Of a DNA stretch of 64,000 nucleotides, positions 33,122 through 41,136 are shown piece by piece. A program made the position numbers and the translations under genes. Position 1 is the stretch's first letter. Each line of letters opens with the position of its first letter. Below the pieces are notes generated by a model, which made no database searches, was not told the DNA's origin, and was given only the letters and a program-made list of their open reading frames with translations. Source of the DNA: Phycisphaerae bacterium (GTDB lineage: Bacteria > Planctomycetota > Phycisphaerae > UBA1845 > UTPLA1); contig DATEMU010000003.1 in the NCBI GenBank assembly GCA_035275405.1, positions 124,001 to 188,000 of the forward strand, in the 5' to 3' direction.

Positions 33122-33734
33122 GCTTCGGCGACTCCCTCATCGGCTGCAGCCGATCGCGTAACGCCAGCCTCGCGCGGTGCAAGCGCGACTTGACCGTCCC
33201 AACGGCGACGCCGAGCACCTCCGCGATTTCCGAATAGTCCAGCGACTCCACGTTGCGAAGCAGGACGGCCGCGCGATGGTCCACGTCCAATTCCGCCAGT
33301 GCCGCCAGCACCTGCCCATGCTCCTCGCGGAGCGCTGCCTGCTCCATCGGTCCGGTCTCCCGGGCTGCCGGGTCGATCCGGAGTGAAGCGTGACCGGAAT
33401 CGTTCGCTGCCAGCCGCCCGTCATCCAGTGATCGTATCGTCGCTCGCCCGTCTTTTCGGCGGCCGCTGATAACCCCATTCACGGCGATCCGAAACAGCCA
33501 CGTATAGAATCGGCTTCGACCGTCGAAGCGATCGATCGACCGCATCGCCTTGACGAACGCTTCTTGAGCATAGTCCTCCGCGTCGGCCGCGTTGCCACAC
33601 ATCCGCAGGCACAGGTTGAACACCCGGTCCTGGTACAGGGCAATGAGCCGCCCAAAGGCCGCCCGGTCGCCGCCGCGGCAACGCTCGACGAATTCGGCCT
33701 CTTCGCTGGCATCGGCGACGCACTGTCCCTTCAC
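33114..33734 (-). CDS. ECF-type RNA polymerase sigma factor
   Basis: A 206-residue sigma-70-family regulator. Region 2 is RDRAAFGRLIALYQDRVFNLC-like, with DAEDYAQEAFVKAMRSIDRF; region 4 is DYSEIAEVLGVAVGTVKSRLHRARLALRD. Region 3 is absent, as in ECF factors. The start is a GTG. It is cotranscribed with the anti-sigma gene (8-bp overlap), rsgA and a glycosyltransferase, so its regulon may include its own operon; no promoter matching an ECF consensus could be identified by eye. Confidence 0.93.
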   Translation of the reverse strand: MKGQCVADASEEAEFVERCRGGDRAAFGRLIALYQDRVFNLCLRMCGNAADAEDYAQEAFVKAMRSIDRFDGRSRFYTWLFRIAVNGVISGRRKDGRATIRSLDDGRLAANDSGHASLRIDPAARETGPMEQAALREEHGQVLAALAELDVDHRAAVLLRNVESLDYSEIAEVLGVAVGTVKSRLHRARLALRDRLQPMRESPKHG

Positions 33735-33841
33735 GCATGCGATCCTTTAATTGGACGCCGAGTCTGCCCACGCGGTTCCACGCCGCACACTTTGCAGGCC
33801 GGCGCGTGGCCCGGTCCGGTCCGATACCCTACCATATAGGG

Positions 33842-34873
33842 ATGCCCGTCGCATTACCCATCGTGGAGCGGCCCGAGATTCGGCCGGATTCGATCACCGG
33901 TCCGCGCGATATCCGCGCCGTGCGGACGCTGCGGATCAGCGTGACCGATCGTTGCAATTTCCGCTGCGTTTATTGCATGCCGGAGGACAATCTCGACTGG
34001 GTCCCGCGCGACACGCTGCTGACGTTTGAAGAGATCGTCGAGGTCGTCCGCGCGGCGGTGGGTCACGGTATTACGGCGTTCAAGCTCACGGGCGGCGAAC
34101 CGCTCGTGCGGCACGATCTTCCGCGGCTGGTGGCGATGCTCCGGGCCGAGCCCGGTGTGACCGACCTTTCCATGACGACAAACGGGGCGCTTCTGGATCA
34201 ATATGCCGGTTCCCTGAAGAGGGCCGGGCTGGATCGATTGACGGTAAGTCTCGATACGCTGGATCGCGAGAAGTTCCGTGCCATCACTCGCGGGGCGGAC
34301 ATCGAGGCGGTGTGGCGTGGGATTAACTCGGCCGTCGCCGCCGGGTTCAAGCATCCGAAGATTAACTGCGTGGCGATGCGCGGCATCAACGATGACGAGT
34401 TCGCCGATTTTGCCATGCTGACGCGCGAGACCGACCTCACGGTACGCTTCATTGAGTACATGCCGCTGGGCCGAACGGCGCTGGGCGGCGAGTACGAGGC
34501 CCGGTTCATCGGCGAGCAAAACATCCGCGACCGGATTACGCAGTGGTGTGGTTCGTTGGAGCCCGCTTCGAAAGACAGCGGTTTTGGCCCGGCGAACGTG
34601 TGGCGCCTGCGCGGCGCGCTTGGGCGAATCGGATTCATCAGCGCGATGTCCAAGCCGTTTTGCGCGACGTGCAATCGCCTCCGTCTGACCGCCGAGGGGC
34701 AACTGCGGAGCTGCCTTTTTGATGGCGGCGAAGAGGAGCTGCGGCCCATTCTGCGAAGCGATCGTCGCCTTGCGCCGCGCGAGCTTCAGCACGCCTTTCT
34801 CCGCTGCGTCGCCTTTAAGCCGGAGGTGCATTCGTATTGGGGCAATCGGCAGATGTCTCAGATTGGCGGATAA
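33842..34873 (+). CDS. moaA: GTP 3',8-cyclase (molybdenum cofactor biosynthesis)
   Basis: Radical SAM enzyme for the first step of molybdopterin synthesis. N-terminal [4Fe-4S] cysteines: Cys38, Cys42 and Cys45 (CNFRCVYC). The C-terminal cluster motif is CATCNRLRLTAEGQLRSC. The protein ends MSQIGG, the conserved C-terminal Gly-Gly. The ATG at 33842 is chosen; the open frame upstream is unlike MoaA. moaC and other moa genes are not adjacent. Confidence 0.96.
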   Translation: MPVALPIVERPEIRPDSITGPRDIRAVRTLRISVTDRCNFRCVYCMPEDNLDWVPRDTLLTFEEIVEVVRAAVGHGITAFKLTGGEPLVRHDLPRLVAMLRAEPGVTDLSMTTNGALLDQYAGSLKRAGLDRLTVSLDTLDREKFRAITRGADIEAVWRGINSAVAAGFKHPKINCVAMRGINDDEFADFAMLTRETDLTVRFIEYMPLGRTALGGEYEARFIGEQNIRDRITQWCGSLEPASKDSGFGPANVWRLRGALGRIGFISAMSKPFCATCNRLRLTAEGQLRSCLFDGGEEELRPILRSDRRLAPRELQHAFLRCVAFKPEVHSYWGNRQMSQIGG

Positions 34874-34922
34874 TGGCTGGTGAGAGACGACGATCCCGCC
34901 ATTGAGCAACTAAGCTGGCCCG

Positions 34923-36017
34923 GTGAATCCGGTTTTCACGATGATGGACGTACGGCAATTTCATCGACGGTTTTTTGACGCAAGCCGGGATCTCCTACCC
35001 GCCGGCGCGAAGATCGTGTGCGCCGTTTCGGGCGGGGCCGATTCGATGGCGATGCTGCATGGGCTTTGCGCGGTGAACGGACTGCGCGATCGGCGATGGC
35101 TACTGTCCGTCACTCATGTGAATCATCAAATCCGGAGGGACTCGGAGGAGTGCGCGAAGTTTGTGCGCCAGACCGCGTGCGACCTTGGATTGGAGTGCCG
35201 CGTCGAGGCGGCGGATGTGCCCGCAATTCAGAAGGCCGAAGGCGGGACCCTGGAAGAGACGGGGCGGCGCGTGCGTTATGAGTTTCTGCACCGCGCGGCC
35301 GGAGATACGGGCGCGAGCGTCGTCGCCGTGGCGCACCATGCGGACGACCAGGCCGAGACGGTGCTCCATCGCATTGTCCGTGGGACCGGGTTGCACGGGT
35401 TGGCGGGGATGCGGCGATCGCGACCAATCGAGGAAGGAAACACCATTGTGCTGGTTCGACCCCTGCTTGGCTTTCGGCGGGCGGAGTTGCGCGAATACCT
35501 TCTCGCCAGGGGCCTCTCGTCTTGGGAGGATGCGACGAACGCTGATCCGGCGGCGGCGACGCGGAATCGCATCCGCCATGAGGTCATTCCGCAACTTGAA
35601 GCGAAACTGAATCCCCACGCGGTCGGTGCGCTCGTGCGATTAGCGAATCAGGCCGATGACGCGGCACAGACCATTCGATGGGCGGCGGAACGGGCCATGG
35701 CGGAGATTCGCGTAGAGGCCGGGGGCGGCGAGGTTCGGCTAACGGCATCGTTGTTGGCGGCGTTTCCAGCGGCCCTGCGGTCACAAATCGTGCGGCTGGC
35801 CCTGGACGAAGTCGGTGCGGAGTTTGGACAATTGGGACAGGAGCGCATTAATGCGGCCGTAGAATTGGCAAATCGCGATCGGCGGCGGCGAACCATTGAG
35901 CTGCCCGGTGGGATCCGCGTCGAACGACAGAGTGATCATTGGGTAGCCCGGCGGCCGTGCAGCGCTGCGGTCATCGGCGCCGAGGGCCCCCTTCAAGTCA
36001 AGCAGCGCTATTCGTGA
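34923..36017 (+). CDS. tilS: tRNA(Ile)-lysidine synthase
   Basis: Modifies C34 of tRNA(Ile2) to lysidine. The PP-loop SGGADSMAML is at about 39, followed by HVNHQIRRDSEEC and HHADDQAETVLHRIVRGTGLHGL, the standard core. A helical domain follows (about 220-330), with a short C-terminus. The start is a GTG at 34923 (MNPVFTMMDVRQFH); ATGs at 34941 and 34944 are possible. It ends 20 bp before the next gene, or overlaps a GTG (GTGA) if that frame starts there. Confidence 0.93.
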   Translation: MNPVFTMMDVRQFHRRFFDASRDLLPAGAKIVCAVSGGADSMAMLHGLCAVNGLRDRRWLLSVTHVNHQIRRDSEECAKFVRQTACDLGLECRVEAADVPAIQKAEGGTLEETGRRVRYEFLHRAAGDTGASVVAVAHHADDQAETVLHRIVRGTGLHGLAGMRRSRPIEEGNTIVLVRPLLGFRRAELREYLLARGLSSWEDATNADPAAATRNRIRHEVIPQLEAKLNPHAVGALVRLANQADDAAQTIRWAAERAMAEIRVEAGGGEVRLTASLLAAFPAALRSQIVRLALDEVGAEFGQLGQERINAAVELANRDRRRRTIELPGGIRVERQSDHWVARRPCSAAVIGAEGPLQVKQRYS

Positions 36018-36037
36018 ACGAAGACCAGCGAAGCGGG

Positions 36038-37345
36038 ATGACGATCGAGGCACTGGATGGGCCGGCGACACCGCGCTTCCGTCGGTGGCTCGCGGGCATC
36101 CTGTTCGCGGCGGCGGTCTTGCGCGTCGTACTCGTGGTTTACGCCGAGCGCGATCCGAGCCGGTTTGACTACCCCGATACGCATCGCTACGTACAGGTGG
36201 CCCGCAATATCGCGGCCGGACTGGGGCCGATCGATTCGCCGGAAGTGCGCGCGGGGACCGATCCGCTGTATCCCGCGATCCTGTCCGCCGGAATCTTGCT
36301 AGGGCTCGAGGACACGAGGTCCATTCTTCGATTCGGACGAGTCGTCAACGTACTTTGTGCGATTGTTTCCATCGCGCTTCTGGCGGCGATTGGACGGCGG
36401 CTTATGGGAGGCCGAGCCGGTTTGATTGCGGCGGGTTTTTTGGCGGTGGACCCTATCCTGCTTTTTTTCAACGGTCTGGTGCTGACGGAGACGTTATACA
36501 TCACGCTGCTCCTCGCGGGCATGTATTGCATCATTCGCCAACAAGGGGTGCCCCACGCAGGCTGGAGTCTTGCGGCGGGGATAATGCTGGGGCTTGGCGT
36601 CGTTACACGTAGCACCAGCCTTTTGCTCCCAGTGATGCTGTTTCCATTTGTTGTGGCGTTCGCCAATAGTCCGCGGGTTTCCCCTCACGGCTTCGCTGGT
36701 GCGAGACCGTGCCACTCACTGACTCGGCGGCGCCTCGCCCTGTTATTCATTCTCGGGACGGTAGCCCCTGTGGGCCTTGTGGTCGCCCGGAATTACGGGC
36801 TATTCGGGCATTTCGTTCCGGTGCGAACCGGCGGAGGCGCGAGCCTGCTGGAAGCGTTCGGACCGTGGGCGGACGGGGGACCGGGAATGGACCGCATCGA
36901 GTATCCGATCGTGCCGGCGGGTACTGACGAATATGAACGGGATCGAGTGCATCGGGAGGCGGCATGGAATTGGATTCGCGCGAATCCGAGGGAGTCGATG
37001 CAGCTTGCCTGGGCGAAGCTGCGGCGGACATGGTCGGTGACGCTCCATGCGCCGGGCTATTCGACCACGCGCTACCTGCTAATCGGATGGTTGACGGTGG
37101 CGCCAGTCTATGGCCTCGCTCTGATAGGGGCCTTTTTGCTTCGGAAACAGGTGTTTGTGGTTTTGCTCCTCATCGCACCGGGAGTTTACTTTAGTCTGGT
37201 CCACATGGTGTTTGTGGGCTCGGTAAGATATCGTTTGCCAGCGATGCCGTTCCTTTTCTTACTGGCGGGAGCGGCGATCGATTATTGGCGGTGTCGGGAG
37301 CGACCCGACGGGGCGGCCAGGTGTTCACAATGGCGAATTCCGTAA
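36038..37345 (+). CDS. Polytopic membrane glycosyltransferase (GT39/ArnT-like) with an embedded dispersed repeat
   Basis: About 435 residues with ten or so hydrophobic helices. The first outer loop, RDPSRFDYPDTHRYVQVARNI, has the Asp-rich catalytic loop of GT-C glycosyltransferases, and the second segment PLYPAILSAGILLG is also typical. Near residue 215 the chain reads SPRVSPHGFAGARPCHS, coded by a dispersed repeat (36694-36715) and Pro/Ser/Cys-rich, unlike the hydrophobic neighbourhood; it falls in a loop between helices. It lies between tilS and the AsmA-like gene, overlapping the latter by 16 bp. A GTG at 36014 is an alternative start. Confidence 0.75.
   Translation: MTIEALDGPATPRFRRWLAGILFAAAVLRVVLVVYAERDPSRFDYPDTHRYVQVARNIAAGLGPIDSPEVRAGTDPLYPAILSAGILLGLEDTRSILRFGRVVNVLCAIVSIALLAAIGRRLMGGRAGLIAAGFLAVDPILLFFNGLVLTETLYITLLLAGMYCIIRQQGVPHAGWSLAAGIMLGLGVVTRSTSLLLPVMLFPFVVAFANSPRVSPHGFAGARPCHSLTRRRLALLFILGTVAPVGLVVARNYGLFGHFVPVRTGGGASLLEAFGPWADGGPGMDRIEYPIVPAGTDEYERDRVHREAAWNWIRANPRESMQLAWAKLRRTWSVTLHAPGYSTTRYLLIGWLTVAPVYGLALIGAFLLRKQVFVVLLLIAPGVYFSLVHMVFVGSVRYRLPAMPFLFLLAGAAIDYWRCRERPDGAARCSQWRIP
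36694..36715 (+). repeat. Dispersed repeat CGCTGGTGCGAGACCGTGCC in a coding region
   Basis: Matches 23974-23995 with a single mismatch over 22 bases. At 23.9 kb it forms half of a 14-bp inverted pair; here the partner arm is missing. It is read in frame in the glycosyltransferase. Confidence 0.8.
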
Positions 37346-40300
37346 TCGCACGCATCCCGGCGCGGCAGACGCTTTCGCGCGCGGTTCTGGAGCGACGGAC
37401 TTTTGTTCGCCACCCGGTCTCGCCGACCCGATTTCGACTGGGGGTCGGCCTGCTGGTCCTCCTGCTGCTGGGGTTCGCGGGGTACAGCTATTCGACGCGC
37501 GACGAGGCCATTCGGCTGCGGGCGATGCGTTTCTTAAGCGAGGCGACGTCGGGCGAAGTGAGCGTGGCGCGGGCGAAGTTTCGCATGTTCGGCGGGATTA
37601 CACTGGAGGAAGTCAGCATCGCGGTCCCGTTCGATCAGCGGCTGGACCCGGCGGCGAAAGACGCCCGGGCGCGCGAGATTTTCGCGGCCAAGTCGCTGAC
37701 GTTGATCCACAATCCGTGGCGGCTTATCGGCGCGGGGTTTCACGTTGATCAAATCATCGCGACGCAGCCGACCATCACGCTCCTGCAGAATGTGGATACG
37801 GGTCTGCGAAACTGGCAGTTGCTTCGGGGAATGCGAAAGACGCCGCAGACAGGCGATTCCGGCGATCGACCGCGGATCACGCTGCGCTCGGCGAAGGCCG
37901 TGGTCGCGAGCCTGGATTCGAAGGGACGGCGCGAGTGGCGGAAAGAGGAATTGGACGCGGACGTCCGGCCGCATCCGAATTCCGAGACGGGCTATTGCAT
38001 CGAGGTGCGCCGCTACAGCGAGCCGGCGGAACGAACGACGGTGATCTTCGATCCGGGGGCGCGACTGGTGACGAACACGCCGTTCGTGGATGCGCGGACG
38101 GTGCGGCTGCAACTGCCCAAGGCGGCGCAGGCACTGTTCGATGGGCTGTCGCTGGTGGGAGAGGTCAAGCTCAATCGGCTGGTGTATGACGCGCGGGCAA
38201 CACAGAGCGAGAATACGGAGATCCGCCTGCGCAACGTCGCTTGTTCCATTCCGCTTTCGATGATGCGCTCTGTCAACAGCAAGGAGGACCCTCCCTCGAG
38301 AAAGCGCCCGGAGGAGGGTGCGATCCACATGACGGATATTAAAGGAGTCCTGGCGCATCAGGGGGGGCGGTGGAACGTGAACGTCTCGGGTCTGGTGAAC
38401 GAGGCGCGGTGCGAAGTGAAGGGCCGACTGGACCTCGCCGACGGCGGGCTGGCGGAAATGGGATTGGACCTGGAAGTTCGGGGCGCGCGCGTACCGGCCC
38501 CTGCGGCCTCGCTGAGAGATGAGCTTCTGGCGGATCCCGAACTTCCCGAGGTCATCCGCGAAGTGCTGGGTGATTACCATCCCGATGGTCCCTTTGATGT
38601 CGCGTTCAAACTCGTGCGTTCAGAAGGGCCGGAAGGATCTCTACAGGTCTTCGGAGTGTTTGAACCCCAGGGCGTGAAAGGGATAGCCCGGCATTTTCCG
38701 TATCCCCTGGAGGACATCCGTGGCCGGATTCGAGCCCAGGCGAATGAAGTTCGGTTGGAGGAAATCACCGCGCGAAACGGCCCGGCCCACGTGAAGGTCG
38801 CGGCGCAGATCGATCGATCTTTGCCGTGGGCCGACGTGGCGGTGCAGATCGATGCGCGAGACGTGCCCTTGGACGAAAGGCTGTATCAGGCACTTTCCCG
38901 GGAAGATCAGTCGCTATGGAAGCGATTTAGTCCGCGCGGCGCGGCGCATCTGGGGATTCAACTTCGGCGGCCCGGGTCCGACGGTTCGGCGCCGATGCCG
39001 TGGGATTCACATGTCTCGGCCGAGCTCCTCGATGCCGACATGCTCTTCACTGAATTTCCCTATCCACTGAAAAAAGTGACCGGGCGGATTGAACTCACTC
39101 CGAATCGAATTGAACTATACGATGTGGTGGGCCGACAAGACGACGCGGTCGTTCGGCTGAAGGGGTTCGCTACGATCGGAGAGGTCGCGGAACCGAAGGC
39201 GGAGATTCACCTTGACGCCAGCGACCTGAGATTGGACGGCGTTTTGGCCGGGGCGTTGCCACCGGAGGGCAAGGGGGCCTTGGCGGAGTTTCAGCCGGAG
39301 GGCAGGGTCCAACTCGCGGGGACGGTCGCGCTGAATGATGTGAATCAGGGGCTGGTGTATGACCTCCGCGCGACGCTCTGCGATGCGGCGATCCGGTATC
39401 GCGAATTTCCCTATCGAATCGAGAAAGTGGGCGGGGAGATTGTGATTCGTCCGGACGGTTATTCCGTCACGGATGTCGTCGGGGTCCATGGCTCGACACG
39501 GGTCAGCGCAAATGGGCGGGTCCGCCGCCACGACAACGGATACATCGCCGACCTGACGTTTCTCGCAGCCGGACTGGAGTTGGATCAGGAACTTTACGAT
39601 GCCCTTCCTCCGGCCCTCCGTCACGTCTGGCACCTCTTGAAGCCCGCCGGGCAGATCGATGCGGAGACGGCGCTGCACTATGTTTCTGAAGGAGGGAAGA
39701 CCTGGCAGCGCCATCGGACCGTCATCGCGTCGAAAGCGGCGAACATCTGCTTTGCGGGGTTTCCGTTGCCGCTCGATCGTGTAGAGGGCCGGGCGGTGGT
39801 GACGGATGAGCAAGTCGAGATTCTGTCGATGCGGGGCAAGACGGGGGAGGGCGAGGTAGAACTCTCCGGCAAGATCGACGTGGGAGGGCCGGGATATCGC
39901 GGCGCGCTGGTCGTTCGGGCCAGGGACATGGCCTTCGGCGAGGCCCTCCTGACGGCATTGCCCGAGCAGGTCCGGGCTGCGATGGAATCGATGGGTCCGA
40001 CCGGCAAGTTCGATCTGGACCTGGACGAGCTGCGGTTTGATCTGAACGACGCGGGACAAGGGCGGTGGGAGATAGCCGGCCGCCTCTCGATTCGCGAGGG
40101 CGGCGCGAACCTGGGGTTCGCGCTGCGCGACGTTGCGGGGGCCGTAGAGGGACGAGTTTCGATCAACCACCGCGGCCAGTCGTTCGTGCAGGCCCGCGCG
40201 GCGCTCAAAAAGGCGACGCTGGCCGGATGGCAATTGAGCAACGTCACGGCGAAAATTTCGACGGACCCGCATACGCAAACGCTCCACATACAGGACGCGA

Positions 40301-40974
40301 CCGCGGATGCGTATGGCGGCGAGGCGACCGCCACGGCGGAGATCGGATTGAGCCGGCGCGATGCGGAATACCAGGCGTCGGTCATCGCCCGGGACGTGCA
40401 ACTATCACATTATTTCCGAACTCTGGACAGCGAATCGGATTCTCCGGAGGCCGAGGGATCGATCTTTCTGAATATGGTCCTTCAGGGTCGGTCCGGGGCG
40501 AACGCGTATCGGGAGGGGGCCGGGGAAATGTACGTGCGCCACGCGCAGGTCTGGCGGCTGCCCCTCTTGTTCGCCATCTTTCAGGTTTTGAATCTGACGC
40601 CGGATGAGAATGTTTTTCACGACGGCCGGATGCAATTCTATCTCTCGCGGGACGAACTCACCTTTCAGCAGATTGATTTGCAGGGCAACGCACTGTCGCT
40701 CATCGGCGGCGGGCGGATGTATCTCGATACCAACAAACTCGATGTCACGCTGGTATCCGGCAGCCCGCTGCGGATGCGGCTGCCGCTCATCACCGATCTT
40801 CTGGATGTCGCCTCTAAGGACCTCCGGCAAGTACATGTGACGGGGACATTGAGCAAACCGAAGATCACGCCGCAACCACTAGCCAGTTTGACGAAGGCGC
40901 TGAAGTCGGTGTTCCCCGACGCGCCGCGCCAGCTCAGTCCTCGTTCGAGGGTCTCGACGGGGGATCGGCGATAG
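37330..40974 (+). CDS. AsmA-like envelope protein with five internal repeats of about 118 residues
   Basis: A 1214-residue protein. One N-terminal transmembrane helix (about 37-56) anchors a large, beta-rich, probably periplasmic body. A signature F-[PA]-[YL]-x-[LI]-x-x-[VI]-x-G-x-[IV] recurs at residues 456, 576, 693, 811 and 930, i.e. every 117-120 residues (FPYPLEDIRGRI, FPYPLKKVTGRI, FPYRIEKVGGEI, FPLPLDRVEGRA, FALRDVAGAVEGRV). The C-terminal region (GAGEMYVRHAQVWRLPLLFAIFQVL ... LPLITDLLDVASKDLRQVHVTGTLSKPKI) matches AsmA-like C-termini. AsmA/TamB/YhdP proteins are thought to form long grooved beta structures that move lipids across the envelope, and the repeats fit that design. The start ATG at 37330 overlaps the glycosyltransferase by 16 bp. 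Confidence 0.83.
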   Translation: MANSVIARIPARQTLSRAVLERRTFVRHPVSPTRFRLGVGLLVLLLLGFAGYSYSTRDEAIRLRAMRFLSEATSGEVSVARAKFRMFGGITLEEVSIAVPFDQRLDPAAKDARAREIFAAKSLTLIHNPWRLIGAGFHVDQIIATQPTITLLQNVDTGLRNWQLLRGMRKTPQTGDSGDRPRITLRSAKAVVASLDSKGRREWRKEELDADVRPHPNSETGYCIEVRRYSEPAERTTVIFDPGARLVTNTPFVDARTVRLQLPKAAQALFDGLSLVGEVKLNRLVYDARATQSENTEIRLRNVACSIPLSMMRSVNSKEDPPSRKRPEEGAIHMTDIKGVLAHQGGRWNVNVSGLVNEARCEVKGRLDLADGGLAEMGLDLEVRGARVPAPAASLRDELLADPELPEVIREVLGDYHPDGPFDVAFKLVRSEGPEGSLQVFGVFEPQGVKGIARHFPYPLEDIRGRIRAQANEVRLEEITARNGPAHVKVAAQIDRSLPWADVAVQIDARDVPLDERLYQALSREDQSLWKRFSPRGAAHLGIQLRRPGSDGSAPMPWDSHVSAELLDADMLFTEFPYPLKKVTGRIELTPNRIELYDVVGRQDDAVVRLKGFATIGEVAEPKAEIHLDASDLRLDGVLAGALPPEGKGALAEFQPEGRVQLAGTVALNDVNQGLVYDLRATLCDAAIRYREFPYRIEKVGGEIVIRPDGYSVTDVVGVHGSTRVSANGRVRRHDNGYIADLTFLAAGLELDQELYDALPPALRHVWHLLKPAGQIDAETALHYVSEGGKTWQRHRTVIASKAANICFAGFPLPLDRVEGRAVVTDEQVEILSMRGKTGEGEVELSGKIDVGGPGYRGALVVRARDMAFGEALLTALPEQVRAAMESMGPTGKFDLDLDELRFDLNDAGQGRWEIAGRLSIREGGANLGFALRDVAGAVEGRVSINHRGQSFVQARAALKKATLAGWQLSNVTAKISTDPHTQTLHIQDATADAYGGEATATAEIGLSRRDAEYQASVIARDVQLSHYFRTLDSESDSPEAEGSIFLNMVLQGRSGANAYREGAGEMYVRHAQVWRLPLLFAIFQVLNLTPDENVFHDGRMQFYLSRDELTFQQIDLQGNALSLIGGGRMYLDTNKLDVTLVSGSPLRMRLPLITDLLDVASKDLRQVHVTGTLSKPKITPQPLASLTKALKSVFPDAPRQLSPRSRVSTGDRR

Positions 40975-41000
40975 AGGGGATTGCGGCGGTAAGGGGGTAC

Positions 41001-41057
41001 AAGCAGCCGGGGGCGGCTGTTGTCCAAAGTGAGCAGCCGAGGGCGGCTGCTCTCCAT
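41001..41057. repeat. Two copies of a GCAGCCGAGGGCGGCTGC hairpin repeat
   Basis: GCAGCCGGGGGCGGCTGTTG (about 41003) and GCAGCCGAGGGCGGCTGC followed by TCTCCAT (41033-41057) are tandem near-identical hairpins between the AsmA-like and debranching-enzyme genes. The second copy matches 58489-58513 perfectly over 25 bases. Confidence 0.85.
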
Positions 41058-41136
41058 GCTGATCCGGTTGCGAGGGTCGGTCGCCTGCGGTACGGTTTGA
41101 GGCACGTCCGAGTACGAAAAGAGAGGACGAGAGCTT

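Noticed and set aside
39115..40401. 428-codon minus-strand frame inside the AsmA-like gene
   Set aside because: Arg-rich mirror frame without family features; the plus-strand repeats are clearly protein.
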